A stretch of 12,648 nucleotides of DNA from Balneolaceae bacterium (GCA_007134665.1 SLKH01000259.1:1-12648), one strand, 5' to 3'; counted from the stretch's first letter, positions 1-9,154 are shown. Numbers and translations: made by a program. The notes: a model not told the origin generated them from the sequence alone.

Positions 1-36
1 GTGAACAATGTGAACCAGTGAAAAACCCTGATTCAT
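1..36 (-). CDS. Possible start of a gene downstream of tamB (first 12 codons only)
   Basis: On the minus strand an ATG at 36-34 opens a frame that stays open to the window edge and reads MNQGFSLVHIVH. An in-frame TGA lies a few codons upstream, so this ATG is the first available start in its frame. It begins 29 bases after the tamB stop, consistent with a third gene in the same operon. No Shine-Dalgarno is obvious, but most genes here lack one. The pattern of a short lead, then a hydrophobic strand ending in HIVH, resembles the N-terminus of GT-B glycosyltransferases of the GT4 type. Twelve residues are far too few to assign a function, and a chance open frame is possible. Confidence 0.3.
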   Translation of the reverse strand, partial: MNQGFSLVHIVH

Positions 37-65
37 AATTCTTCAATCAACTCGATATCAAAGTC

Positions 66-3000
66 TTAATAATCGTACCGCCAGCGGAGGTCAATCCCTT
101 CCCTGCTGTCATCACCCTGTGTTACAATCAACTCAAGATTACGACGGATAAGATATTCAAGCATAAATAGTGTTTTTGGAGACGTACCACTTATTTCATT
201 CAACACCGCAAAAAAGGTTCTGTCACTTAAATACCAGCCTGTTTTTATTGTCGTAGAATTGGTAGAACCCGTCCGATCCGTATCAATCTGAACAACATCA
301 ATTCCGAGTTGCTGTGCCGCGATTGTTTCAAACCTGTCGAGCAGTAAATCAAGTGCAACATCAGCTGCAGAGGCTCCTCTGCCACCACCTGAAACAGCTT
401 GCTGCCACGATTCAAGGGCATAAAATGGCCTGCCGAAAAGGGTATAACTGATGATATCCTGCAGTTCGAGGAACGGTTCGCTTTCAAACCGGAACTCCGG
501 ATCTTCAACAGTTCCTTCAATGATATACCAAATCGTAATTTCTTCATCGGATTGAGGTGGCCTGTATCTCGTACGGATATTTAATTCAGGATTTCCGACC
601 GGCCCAAAGAAGGATACAATCGCATCTTCAAGTTCAAAATTTCGACCCATAGGCCGTGCATACCCTCGTACCCCTTCCATCGATCCAAACATCTCAAGAT
701 CGGATCCGGAACTTTTCACAAGATCAATCTCACCGGCCAATTCAATTTCCATATCCAGGTATTGCCGGTTTCGAATAAAAAACTGCCGGTCAAATACCAC
801 AGTCTTCTCAATCGACATAGAGTTATAAAAATCAAATTCAACCGGGTCAGGGTCATCTTCGAGCTGAACATCTTCAACAGCTTGTTCCCCAAAGTTCTGA
901 AGATTGACAAAACCGCTCCTAAATCGCAGGGTGCCGGTCAATTCAGGGTTTGTAAAGGTTCCCCGAAGCTGGCTGTTTAGATCCAAAACTGCATTCATCT
1001 CAGAAGTATTTGCAGCCCTGAACTGAGTTGCATTCACAGAGAAATCGATATTACCGGGTTCAAAATCGGTTAATTCAATAAATCCATTGGCTGAAAGCCG
1101 GCCGGGGCCACTTGTCATTGAAAATGACTGAAGTTCTATTCTGTCGGGATTAATATTCAGGTCAGATTGCATTTCACCAAGATTAATCCCGACAGGTATG
1201 ACTCTCACGCTGCCTCTTCGTAACTGAAGATTCCCCCGCGGTTCCAAAGCAGCAATCGGGCCGGTCAATTCCACATTACCGGATAATCTTCCACGCAGAT
1301 CCCTCATCAAATCCCTGTCAAGGAAGTCACTCAGAATTGCGAGATCAAATTCATCGGTATTAAAACGGACAAAAACTTCATCAGTATCTTCAGGCATGGC
1401 GATTGAGAATGCTCTTAAGTCTGCATAAAGCGGCAGTACTGCCTCCATATCTGCAATTTGTGCGCCTAAAGAACTGATATTTCCATTAAACCGGATTTCC
1501 GACTCTTCATGAACATACCCGATGTCTACGAGTATTGAATCAATTACCACGCCGGAAAAAACCCCTTCTTTTAATTCCAACCGCCCATCAAATACCGGGT
1601 GTCCGGCTGTACCCGAAATTTCAGAATGAAACGATAGCAAACCATCAGCCTCAAGTACATCTCCGTCATCCATAAATTGTTTCCAGAATGCAATTGAATT
1701 GGCAGGTATACGGACTTCACCCTCTACATGCTGATCGAAAAAGCTATCGTCAAAATCGAGCGGATCACCCGGTTCAAATGGGATATCTCCCCTTACAATA
1801 AGGAGTTCATTTTCGGACTGCCAGGCACCTGCAGATGTTATAAGCCTTCCTTCGCTGATATTGGCATCAATCCTGAGTGAGTCAATCACTCCGTTATTAT
1901 ACCTGATTTCACTGAATAACAGTTTTGCATCAGTGTAGATATCCTCATTTTCCCTGACAAATTCCAAACTTCCACTGAATAAAGCTTCTGCATAATATTC
2001 ATCGAGTAACGAACGCTGAAGAGTCCCGAGGTCAAGCAGGGTGGCATCCATTGAAAGCTCTTGTCTATATTCATCCAGGTGAGGCATCGTTAGTTTTAAG
2101 TACGCGGTTCCGTTTGGCGACTGAATATGAAGAGTATCCATCCTGATTACCCCTTCCCGCCATGTAAAATCAAATGGCTGCTGAAGCGATAATGTTCTGT
2201 CTGGTGTTTGAAAAACAAGATTTGTTGTCCGGAAAAGCAGATCCTGAGGCCTGAACTCGAATTGACCACCGTGATGTACAGCATTTGAATCATCCTGAAC
2301 AAAGTTGAGATCAAGCTCACCTTCTGTTATTTCCTCACGAATAAACGCATTGAAACCTGCAGAAACCGACTGCAATGCAAATCCATTTACTGATGGAGTC
2401 TGTATATCCATCGCAAACGTTAATTCCGGATCTTCAACCAACAGAACCTCAATGCTCCCTTCAAGGGACTCAATTGAAAACAGAGTATCATAAACAATTT
2501 CCTCAAGCATCATTTCACTTGTAATCTGGAGATCACCGCTATCGATCCTGTATAGCTGACTTCTTATTGTTCCGGTTGCCTTCAGTGTGTCCACTCCAGC
2601 TAACGGTGAGAGTGCCTGCAGATCCTTAATTTCTGCCACGATATCAAAGGTATTATCCGGGTGCCTGAGATCAAGCAGGTGCTGCTGCAATGAAAATTGA
2701 ACATCAGCAATCGGACTCATTATTTCACCATCAGCTAAATAAGCCGTTTGATCCCGGACTTCAATCAAAGCATGGATATTCTCTATCGGTTCAAAATTCA
2801 CATAACTTGAGTCAAATTGAATTCTTGTTGTTAATTCCAGGTTTTCAAGATCAAACCATGCACCATCTCCATTAATATTTGCATTCAGGCTGCTTGGAAA
2901 ATCATCTATGCCCGCTAACTCATTAAGATTAAATTCACGCAATTGAGCATTGAATGAATACACTGGTTCTGATTGCCAGTTATCAGTGTCAAATTCAGTC

Positions 3001-4538
3001 CTGAACCGGCTCTCTCCAATTTCAAGATTGAGTAATCCGATAATCTTTGTTGCTGAAAGTTCTCCGGTCAAACCGAGTGCTCGAAATGACTGATCACCCC
3101 ATCTCCCATCAATTACTGAAACATCTACAGAAAACAGTTCCTCCGACAATACAAAACCACGGCCTTCAACCGAAGCCCTGATATTCAGTAAACTTTCAAG
3201 ATCCGGATCTTTAAAAAAATAGGCCAGGTTCAGGTTATCACTTCGAATGTCTGATTTCCATTCCGGCAGCTCGTCAAAAACCCGGGAAATTTCAATATTT
3301 GACATCACACTTTGATCCCTGTTCTGAACCGACAATTCTGCGGTGATATCATTTTCAATCCAGTTATAATCAAGTATTATATGCTCGACACCAAGTGTAT
3401 CGACTTCTATACCGGAGACAGAAAGTGAACCACTGAACCGGCTGTCTGATATACGGTCGATGTATATCTCTCCATCACCGGTCAGATCAACTGAGCGTAA
3501 TTCCGGTGCAAGAGAATCGCCAGTCATTACATAACCATCAAGATTCCGTATTTCAGCCCTGAGTTCACTAATGGTAAGTTGATTATCCAGGTGAACCCTG
3601 CTCTCCAGGTAAAAAGATTCCAGGCCATCGGCTTCCAGGTTCAGCCGTAATAACAAGTTGTCCAGTGAACCTTCAAAGCCGAAACTGCCGCGGATATCCT
3701 GCTGCAAGGGTATGTCGGCATAACTGTTTATATCCAGCCAGGAAACCGGGGAAAAGTCGAGCCTGCCGGTTACCTGTTCATCTGAATCGATCCCGGCATG
3801 ACTCTCAAGGAATGTACGCCCTGTATTAAACATAAAGTTCTCAATAGTAATAGTCTCACCCTGAACCTGAGCAGTAACTCCAAATTCAGCCGGCTGCATA
3901 AATCGTGTCTCATCAATCAGAAACCGGAAATCATGAACATTTGCTTCCCAGCCCAGGCTTCCATAACCCACATTTGCTTCCAGAATTAGATCCCGGATCA
4001 ATACACTTTCATCCGGCAATTCAGGCGACCGGATAGCAATTGAAGTATCCCCGATCCGCAAATTTCTGATTGACCAATGTGGCATGTCCGATTTCTCCTC
4101 AACAGCTATTTCCTCAGTTGCCGGCAATAATCTTTCAAAATTCCAGATACCCTCATCATTCTGCTCTCCATTTACATATAATCCATCAATTTCTAAATGA
4201 TTAATCTCATGCGGCTGTCTGATCAGGCTCAGTACAGAATAACCCACCCGGATTGAATCGGCAGAAAGTACGGATTCTCCCAGCTCATCGGTTATATGAA
4301 CATCGGTAATAAAAATACCGCTAAGCAGGTCGCCGGCTAACCCTCCTATTTCGAGATTCCCGTGAAACTGTTTACTCACTTCACGCTCGGCATAATTCTT
4401 AAGATATCCCATCAGAAAATCACTTTGAACCAGCCATCGAAGCCCGCCCAGCAATATCACCAAAGCTAAAAACGGGATCAGAATCCATTTCCAGGCACCT
4501 AACGTACTCTTGTTTTTTATAGTTTTTTCTTTCTCCAT
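66..4538 (-). CDS. tamB: TamB: inner-membrane-anchored translocation and assembly module protein
   Basis: This 1490-residue protein is the partner of TamA. TamB-family proteins span the periplasm from the inner membrane and form a hydrophobic beta-taco groove used in outer-membrane protein assembly and/or phospholipid transport. A short basic N-terminus is followed by one membrane helix at about residues 17-36 (WKWILIPFLALVILLGG). An AsmA-like start follows at about 60-105 (GNLEIGGLAGDLLSGIF, then a D-x-x-G segment). The middle consists of repeated short beta strands without catalytic motifs. The last roughly 400 residues match the conserved TamB domain (formerly DUF490): the GMEGVRGYARPMGR-like stretch, GNPELNIRTRYRPP, TLFGRPF, and a C-terminal GIDLRWRYDY. 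Its length is normal for the family. The ATG shares its A with the TGA of the upstream tamA (TGATG), which implies translational coupling. Nothing suggests truncation or frameshift. Confidence 0.93.
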   Translation of the reverse strand: MEKEKTIKNKSTLGAWKWILIPFLALVILLGGLRWLVQSDFLMGYLKNYAEREVSKQFHGNLEIGGLAGDLLSGIFITDVHITDELGESVLSADSIRVGYSVLSLIRQPHEINHLEIDGLYVNGEQNDEGIWNFERLLPATEEIAVEEKSDMPHWSIRNLRIGDTSIAIRSPELPDESVLIRDLILEANVGYGSLGWEANVHDFRFLIDETRFMQPAEFGVTAQVQGETITIENFMFNTGRTFLESHAGIDSDEQVTGRLDFSPVSWLDINSYADIPLQQDIRGSFGFEGSLDNLLLRLNLEADGLESFYLESRVHLDNQLTISELRAEIRNLDGYVMTGDSLAPELRSVDLTGDGEIYIDRISDSRFSGSLSVSGIEVDTLGVEHIILDYNWIENDITAELSVQNRDQSVMSNIEISRVFDELPEWKSDIRSDNLNLAYFFKDPDLESLLNIRASVEGRGFVLSEELFSVDVSVIDGRWGDQSFRALGLTGELSATKIIGLLNLEIGESRFRTEFDTDNWQSEPVYSFNAQLREFNLNELAGIDDFPSSLNANINGDGAWFDLENLELTTRIQFDSSYVNFEPIENIHALIEVRDQTAYLADGEIMSPIADVQFSLQQHLLDLRHPDNTFDIVAEIKDLQALSPLAGVDTLKATGTIRSQLYRIDSGDLQITSEMMLEEIVYDTLFSIESLEGSIEVLLVEDPELTFAMDIQTPSVNGFALQSVSAGFNAFIREEITEGELDLNFVQDDSNAVHHGGQFEFRPQDLLFRTTNLVFQTPDRTLSLQQPFDFTWREGVIRMDTLHIQSPNGTAYLKLTMPHLDEYRQELSMDATLLDLGTLQRSLLDEYYAEALFSGSLEFVRENEDIYTDAKLLFSEIRYNNGVIDSLRIDANISEGRLITSAGAWQSENELLIVRGDIPFEPGDPLDFDDSFFDQHVEGEVRIPANSIAFWKQFMDDGDVLEADGLLSFHSEISGTAGHPVFDGRLELKEGVFSGVVIDSILVDIGYVHEESEIRFNGNISSLGAQIADMEAVLPLYADLRAFSIAMPEDTDEVFVRFNTDEFDLAILSDFLDRDLMRDLRGRLSGNVELTGPIAALEPRGNLQLRRGSVRVIPVGINLGEMQSDLNINPDRIELQSFSMTSGPGRLSANGFIELTDFEPGNIDFSVNATQFRAANTSEMNAVLDLNSQLRGTFTNPELTGTLRFRSGFVNLQNFGEQAVEDVQLEDDPDPVEFDFYNSMSIEKTVVFDRQFFIRNRQYLDMEIELAGEIDLVKSSGSDLEMFGSMEGVRGYARPMGRNFELEDAIVSFFGPVGNPELNIRTRYRPPQSDEEITIWYIIEGTVEDPEFRFESEPFLELQDIISYTLFGRPFYALESWQQAVSGGGRGASAADVALDLLLDRFETIAAQQLGIDVVQIDTDRTGSTNSTTIKTGWYLSDRTFFAVLNEISGTSPKTLFMLEYLIRRNLELIVTQGDDSREGIDLRWRYDY

Positions 4539-6475
4539 CAGAATGCCTGGCCTATGCTAAAATGAATTCCAATTCTATTCATGGAACCTCCATAATCAAC
4601 GCCATTAAATCGATTCAGGTCTTCATCCATAGGATTAACTTTATAACCAACATCAACACGAACGGGGCCAATTGGAGAATCATAACGAACTCCACCTCCG
4701 ACCCCGAATTGTACCGGCCGGTCTTCAATATCTTCAAGTGACCGCCATACTTGTCCGCCATCAAGAAATGCGGCAATTCCAAAACCCCGTATCAGGCTAT
4801 GCAGGCTTTGTCTGAGTTCGATATTAAAATTCAGATGTTTTCTTCCGCCAATGGGTACATACCCCTTGAATTCTCCATCTTCAATTAAAGCAACTTTTGG
4901 CCCGAGTGTTTGCCTGCTCCACCCCCTGATGCTGTTGGTTCCACCACTAAAAAACCGGATATTAGAAGGCAGTCCGGCATCTTCAGTTGTGAAAATCGCA
5001 CCACCCTGAACCCGTTTTGCAAGCATCAGTGTACTACTGATTTCTGTATACCGGCGAATGTCAAGCGTTGCTTTCTGATATGTGTAGGTTCCTTCGCTGA
5101 AAACGCTTGAAAATTCCACTGACGGCTGAACTACCCATCCTTCTTCATTTCTGGAAAGTCCGGTACCGTAATAACCGCTGATCACGAATGAACCAGTATT
5201 ATAATTCAAAATCGTATCCGGCAATGCCGATTCTGCCACACCAGACTGTTCCTCGGTAAATGTCAGTTCATAAGATATCGACCCGGTCATATTCGGGCTG
5301 TACTGGTAAATCAAACTATTTGAAAAACCTACCCGAAACAGGCTGAACGCCTGCTCATCCCGCCGCTGGACATACGGTGATGATACAAAGCTGCTATGGG
5401 TATTAAATACATAGGGAATCAGGTAATCAACACCTATCCGTTGTTCAAGAAAAGATGCTCTTCCGGTTGTACTAAACCGGTGTGCCCACTGATTTACATT
5501 TCGGTGCTGCCAGGACACCTGCCCCCGTAATAATTCTTCTCTTCCAAAACCTATCGTGGTTTGTATCGAACGTTGTGGATACTCCCTGATCCGTATTGAT
5601 ACTTCAAGAGTACTGTCGGCAGGTTCATCCGGAATTCCGATTGTGGCAAACCTGAACAAATGATGATTAAACAGTTCCCTTTGGGCACTCTGCATTCTGC
5701 TTCTGCTAAAAATCTCTCCTGTCCTGATTCCCGTTTCACGCTCTACAATACGTTCATCAACACTTAAGTCACCCTCAATATCAAATGAAGTAAACGTTTT
5801 GCGCGGCCCTGCAATATTCAGTATTTCTACGGATGCCGATCGAGTCAATGAGTCGACATCTGCTGTTATATCTACCTCAGCATAAGCATAACCGGATTCT
5901 TCCATAGCCCTGATGAACAACCCTTCCACATCTGATGAGCGGATTGTCTGATAGCGGGAACCAGGTTGAAAATCATGCCTGTTAAGTGCTCTCTGGAAAT
6001 CACGGCTCGACCTGATGATTTCTTCACTTTCATCAGATGCATCAAAAGTAATATTGACATCACGTATCCGGAGCGGTTCTCCCTCTTCAATTTCAAACAC
6101 CACTTCTTTTCTCCATTCCTTCCGCCTCTCTTCGATCCGATAGTTCACATTAACCTGATCAAAACCTCTTCTCTCATAATATCGGCTTATGCGAATGACA
6201 TCTCTTCGGATTTCATTTTCACGAAGAACATAATCAGATGTTCTTCCCAGGATTTTATTGAAAATGGATGGGCGGTCTGTAGCTATAATTTCCCGCAATA
6301 CCATTCCGGAATAGGTCTCATTTCCTTCAAATTCAACTTTCCATACAACTTCTTCACGTTCCTCTGCATTCGTTTGAGCAAAAATCAAACTACTGCACAC
6401 AAAATTCACTGTAAGAAAAGCAAGGATTATCAGAGTACTTCCAGGTAGCCGGTATAGATGAGAATTAATGATCAA
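4538..6475 (-). CDS. tamA: TamA-type Omp85 outer-membrane barrel protein with POTRA domains
   Basis: This 645-residue outer-membrane protein is the Omp85 half of the TAM complex. A Sec signal peptide (hydrophobic core about residues 12-31, likely cut after IFAQ) precedes about three POTRA domains: roughly 43-131 (WKVEFEGNETYSG), 135-223 and 226-299 (FDIEGDLSVDERIV). A 16-strand-type barrel fills about 302-645. The family-defining loop-6 motif is present as SGGTNSIRGW (SIRGW at 515-519). The C-terminus RYDSPIGPVRVDVGY...GIHFSIGQAF ends in phenylalanine, as expected for a BAM-inserted barrel. Three rather than five POTRAs, and tamB directly downstream, favour TamA over BamA. The start is uncertain. 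The frame opens with TTG at 6475-6473, there is no in-frame ATG between the upstream stop and the signal peptide, and no Shine-Dalgarno is visible. C27 is not in a good lipobox, so this does not look like the lipoprotein form (TamL) of many Bacteroidota. Confidence 0.9.
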   Translation of the reverse strand: MIINSHLYRLPGSTLIILAFLTVNFVCSSLIFAQTNAEEREEVVWKVEFEGNETYSGMVLREIIATDRPSIFNKILGRTSDYVLRENEIRRDVIRISRYYERRGFDQVNVNYRIEERRKEWRKEVVFEIEEGEPLRIRDVNITFDASDESEEIIRSSRDFQRALNRHDFQPGSRYQTIRSSDVEGLFIRAMEESGYAYAEVDITADVDSLTRSASVEILNIAGPRKTFTSFDIEGDLSVDERIVERETGIRTGEIFSRSRMQSAQRELFNHHLFRFATIGIPDEPADSTLEVSIRIREYPQRSIQTTIGFGREELLRGQVSWQHRNVNQWAHRFSTTGRASFLEQRIGVDYLIPYVFNTHSSFVSSPYVQRRDEQAFSLFRVGFSNSLIYQYSPNMTGSISYELTFTEEQSGVAESALPDTILNYNTGSFVISGYYGTGLSRNEEGWVVQPSVEFSSVFSEGTYTYQKATLDIRRYTEISSTLMLAKRVQGGAIFTTEDAGLPSNIRFFSGGTNSIRGWSRQTLGPKVALIEDGEFKGYVPIGGRKHLNFNIELRQSLHSLIRGFGIAAFLDGGQVWRSLEDIEDRPVQFGVGGGVRYDSPIGPVRVDVGYKVNPMDEDLNRFNGVDYGGSMNRIGIHFSIGQAF

Positions 6476-6490
6476 TGAATATGGTTATAA

Positions 6491-6522
6491 CAAAATTATT
6501 ATATATGATTTCATGCCTGCAA
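6491..6522 (-). promoter_or_regulatory. Candidate Bacteroidota-type promoter for tamA-tamB
   Basis: On the minus strand TAATTTTG at 6498-6491 fits the Bacteroidota -7 consensus TAnnTTTG exactly, and a TTG lies 21 bases upstream at 6522-6520. Transcription from it would start about 10 bases before the TTG start codon at 6475, giving a very short leader. The motif is short in an AT-rich gap, so chance is a real possibility. The overlapping palindrome GTTATAAC (6484-6491) could be an operator or coincidence. Confidence 0.3.
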
Positions 6523-6666
6523 TTACCAAATATACCATTAGCGCATATCAGATCAATTAATCCTTCTATCTGAATTTTCACTGACTAATTGACTATTTTA
6601 GGTTTAAATCATCATTACCCTATACACCCTTTAAGTAAAAGGAATTAAAACGACATAAAGTTTCAA

Positions 6667-7956
6667 ATGTTACAAAAATTACCCCTTTTAACTCTTTTTT
6701 CAGCACTTTTTCTATTTTCCTGTGCCGGCCCGGGCTTCACAGGATTTTCCTACGACCCGGAAGGGGTTGAAGATACCACGGATCGTGAAACATTTCCTCA
6801 GTATTACAGAACGATTGGATTCAGCGGAGATGGAGTCTGGTTCAGCAATGAATTTAATGGGTCAAGAATGAATGATGTATACAGAATTGATAAAAATCAC
6901 TTCAGAGTGGTCATCGATCCCGAAAATGCACCTATTAATAACAGCCCATGGTTTGGTTTTAAAGTCTGGTCTGATTCAACAGCCGACATAACTATTGAGC
7001 TCGAGTATCCGGAGAGCCATCAGCGTTATTATCCGAAAATCAGCAAAGATAAAATTAATTGGAGGCCTTTCGATCCAACCGGATATTCAAATAATGCTTC
7101 CGATGGGATCGGAATTCTGAACCTTGAACTGCAAAATGATACACTCTGGATTGCAGCACAGGAAATTCAAACTACATCAGTATTCCAAAACTGGCTGAGT
7201 GAAATGAGAAGCAGGCCATTTATAACCTCACAGACTATTGGTTATTCTCACCATGGGCGGCCGGTAAAACTGGTTAAAATGGCTCAATCCTCTCTGCAGG
7301 TTCAAAAAGGGATTATCGTTCTGTTTGGGAGGCAACACCCGCCTGAAGTTCCCGGATTCATGGTCAATCTTATCTTTATGGAAACACTTGCATCGGATAG
7401 TGAACTCGCAAAACACTTCCGAAGTTATTTTGATATCTGGGCTTTTCCAATGATGAACCCCGATGGCGCTGATGAAGGGCACTGGCGGCATAATGCAGGC
7501 GGGATAGACCTGAACCGTGACTGGCACGCATTTAATCAACCTGAAACAAGAGCTGTTCGTGATGCTCTGTTAACACTGAAGGAACGTAAAAACAGGAAGG
7601 TTTTCTACGGAATTGATTTTCATTCAACTTCATCAAACATTTTTTATCCTATTGAGCGCAATTATCACACATTTCCACGTTATTTTACATACGATTGGGC
7701 AGATGCACTGATCAAAGAATTACCGGATTTGAATTTACGGGTATTACCCTATGATACCAGTTCACCTATTGCAAAGAATTGGATTTTTAACACTTTCGGC
7801 GCTGATGCAGTTACATTTGAAGTGCACGATGAAATTGACAGGGAGCTAATGAACGAACTCGCAATAAAATCAGCAGAACTGTTTATGAAAAAAATGATCG
7901 ATATCTATCAAAGCAGCTATCTTTATGCCGGAACGAATACCGTTTCAACTAATTAA
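6667..7956 (+). CDS. M14 zinc carboxypeptidase lipoprotein, cytosolic-carboxypeptidase-like (CCP/M14D type)
   Basis: The 429-residue product is predicted to be a membrane-anchored zinc carboxypeptidase. It starts with a lipoprotein signal peptide ending in LFLFSC, with the lipidated cysteine at residue 19. Residues of about 50-175 resemble the beta-sandwich domain that precedes the catalytic domain in CCP-like M14 enzymes (FSNEFNGSRMNDVYRID, NNSPWFGFKVW). The catalytic domain (about 185-415) has all expected landmarks. Zinc ligands are H224 and E227 in RQHPPEVPG and H319 in DFHS. Substrate-binding residues lie in NPDG (264-267), RHNAGG (274-279), DLNRDW (281-286) and QPET (291-294). The likely general base is E385 in VTFEVHDE. 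The enzyme therefore looks active. The peptide substrate cannot be read from sequence; removal of C-terminal residues from peptides or peptidoglycan-derived fragments are both possible. There is no Shine-Dalgarno. It is divergent from tamA and first in a plus-strand series. Confidence 0.87.
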   Translation: MLQKLPLLTLFSALFLFSCAGPGFTGFSYDPEGVEDTTDRETFPQYYRTIGFSGDGVWFSNEFNGSRMNDVYRIDKNHFRVVIDPENAPINNSPWFGFKVWSDSTADITIELEYPESHQRYYPKISKDKINWRPFDPTGYSNNASDGIGILNLELQNDTLWIAAQEIQTTSVFQNWLSEMRSRPFITSQTIGYSHHGRPVKLVKMAQSSLQVQKGIIVLFGRQHPPEVPGFMVNLIFMETLASDSELAKHFRSYFDIWAFPMMNPDGADEGHWRHNAGGIDLNRDWHAFNQPETRAVRDALLTLKERKNRKVFYGIDFHSTSSNIFYPIERNYHTFPRYFTYDWADALIKELPDLNLRVLPYDTSSPIAKNWIFNTFGADAVTFEVHDEIDRELMNELAIKSAELFMKKMIDIYQSSYLYAGTNTVSTN

Positions 7957-8059
7957 CTCTTACATCAAACGCAGACATTATTTTCGGGGCAGATTCTAAC
8001 TCAATATACATCTACATACAGCACCCACCGATAATGCGCAGTATTTACCCATTCATCCG

Positions 8060-9154
8060 ATGAATACTATTTCAAAAATCGAAGTAAACAGTTTTCTCGC
8101 TCTGATCATTTTATTTTGCCTTACCGGTAATATTGAACCTGTTACAGCCCAAAACAATATCATAAAACCGAAAGGAAATCTTGAATTGACGTCTCCTGGT
8201 GATATCTGGCCCCAAATAATGACAGGGAGTACATTCAATGAATTTTGGACTTATCACTTTTATCTTGATAATGACCTGGAAATCACTATCGTTTTTTCTC
8301 TTGCAAATTTCGGATCGTTAAAATCTCCTGTCAGTGGTGCACGGGCATCAATCCTTGGGTTTGATGACAGAGACTACCAGGTTTTACGCGAATTCCCAAT
8401 CGACAGGCTGGTTCAGGATGAGAACAATTACAGGATTCAAATGCGGCCTGATCGCAAGATCTGGTTCGAAGGTGAACTCCCCGGTAATCACAAAATAAGC
8501 TTTGTAACTTCGAAAGACGGAGTAGATTACGATATCAAACTTGAGTTGACAAATATTCAGCAGGGCTATAAATGGGGGGACGGAATTTTCTCAATTGATG
8601 GCAGCCGTGTGGGAATTGTTACTCATATTCCCTATGCAAGGGCTCACGGAACAGTACGGATTAACAACCGTGAACAAACGGTAAGAGGGTCTGCATACAT
8701 GGATCATGTATTTCAGGACAAAATTACCACACGACTTTTCAGTGACGGATTCAGGTTTGTGCATCATTCAAACCAGGATGAATGGGAGGCAGGCCATTTC
8801 CTGGGAAGTGACAAAAGAGATGAACATAACGTAATCGGTTATGCTCTTTCAAAAAACAATGGTGAAGTAACTCTGAAGAAACCCGTAAGATTAATCAGAT
8901 CTGAATCGGAGAGAGTATTCGGGCACTCATTGCCAAAAAATATTCGGATCGAATTCGATGACGGTACTAACAGAACAGTTGAAAGGATTCGTGATCGTGA
9001 AAGATTTGAAATGCTGCAGGAACTGGGAAGATTGGCACGTCGCCTGGCAAGAAGTTATCTTCGGGGTGAAGTTGTGGAATTTCGGGGTGAAGCCCGGTTC
9101 ATCAGTGGTAAAAACGATGAACCTGTACGTTATAATTATTTCATTGTTGACTGA
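8060..9154 (+). CDS. Exported Svf1/CrtC-like lipocalin-fold protein
   Basis: This 364-residue protein has an N-terminal signal sequence (hydrophobic core about 12-22, likely cleavage after PVTAQ around residue 31). The rest is beta-rich and resembles the double-lipocalin fold of the Svf1/CrtC (hydroxyneurosporene synthase-like) group. An N-terminal strand pattern at 60-85 (FWTYHFYLDNDLEITIVFSL) leads to the motif GSAYMDHVFQD (210-220), comparable to the GxGYxDHxWG signature of that group. The closing strand (FRGEARFISG...RYNYFIVD) also fits. A strongly basic predicted helix (about 306-336, VERIRDRERFEMLQELGRLA) is inserted before the last strands and is unusual. There are no carotenoid genes nearby, so a carotenoid hydratase role is not supported; binding of a hydrophobic ligand is the more cautious inference. 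It follows the carboxypeptidase by 103 bp and precedes sco1 by 43 bp, with no terminator visible in either gap. Family placement is by motif resemblance only. Confidence 0.6.
   Translation: MNTISKIEVNSFLALIILFCLTGNIEPVTAQNNIIKPKGNLELTSPGDIWPQIMTGSTFNEFWTYHFYLDNDLEITIVFSLANFGSLKSPVSGARASILGFDDRDYQVLREFPIDRLVQDENNYRIQMRPDRKIWFEGELPGNHKISFVTSKDGVDYDIKLELTNIQQGYKWGDGIFSIDGSRVGIVTHIPYARAHGTVRINNREQTVRGSAYMDHVFQDKITTRLFSDGFRFVHHSNQDEWEAGHFLGSDKRDEHNVIGYALSKNNGEVTLKKPVRLIRSESERVFGHSLPKNIRIEFDDGTNRTVERIRDRERFEMLQELGRLARRLARSYLRGEVVEFRGEARFISGKNDEPVRYNYFIVD

Noticed and set aside
5966..6448. 160-codon plus-strand open frame inside tamA
   Set aside because: It lies fully antisense to a well-supported tamA coding sequence, shows no recognisable domain, and is explained by codon bias of the opposite strand.
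6599..6606. TAGGTTTA as a plus-strand TAnnTTTG-like promoter for the carboxypeptidase gene
   Set aside because: The last consensus base is wrong and there is no matching upstream element at the right spacing.
6628..6642. CCTTT-AAGTA-AAAGG inverted repeat before the carboxypeptidase gene
   Set aside because: The arms are only 5 bp, A/T-rich and close to the start codon, so it is easily chance.
8060..9154. Carotenoid hydratase (CrtC) function for the lipocalin-like protein
   Set aside because: The resemblance is only at fold and motif level, and no carotenoid pathway genes are nearby.
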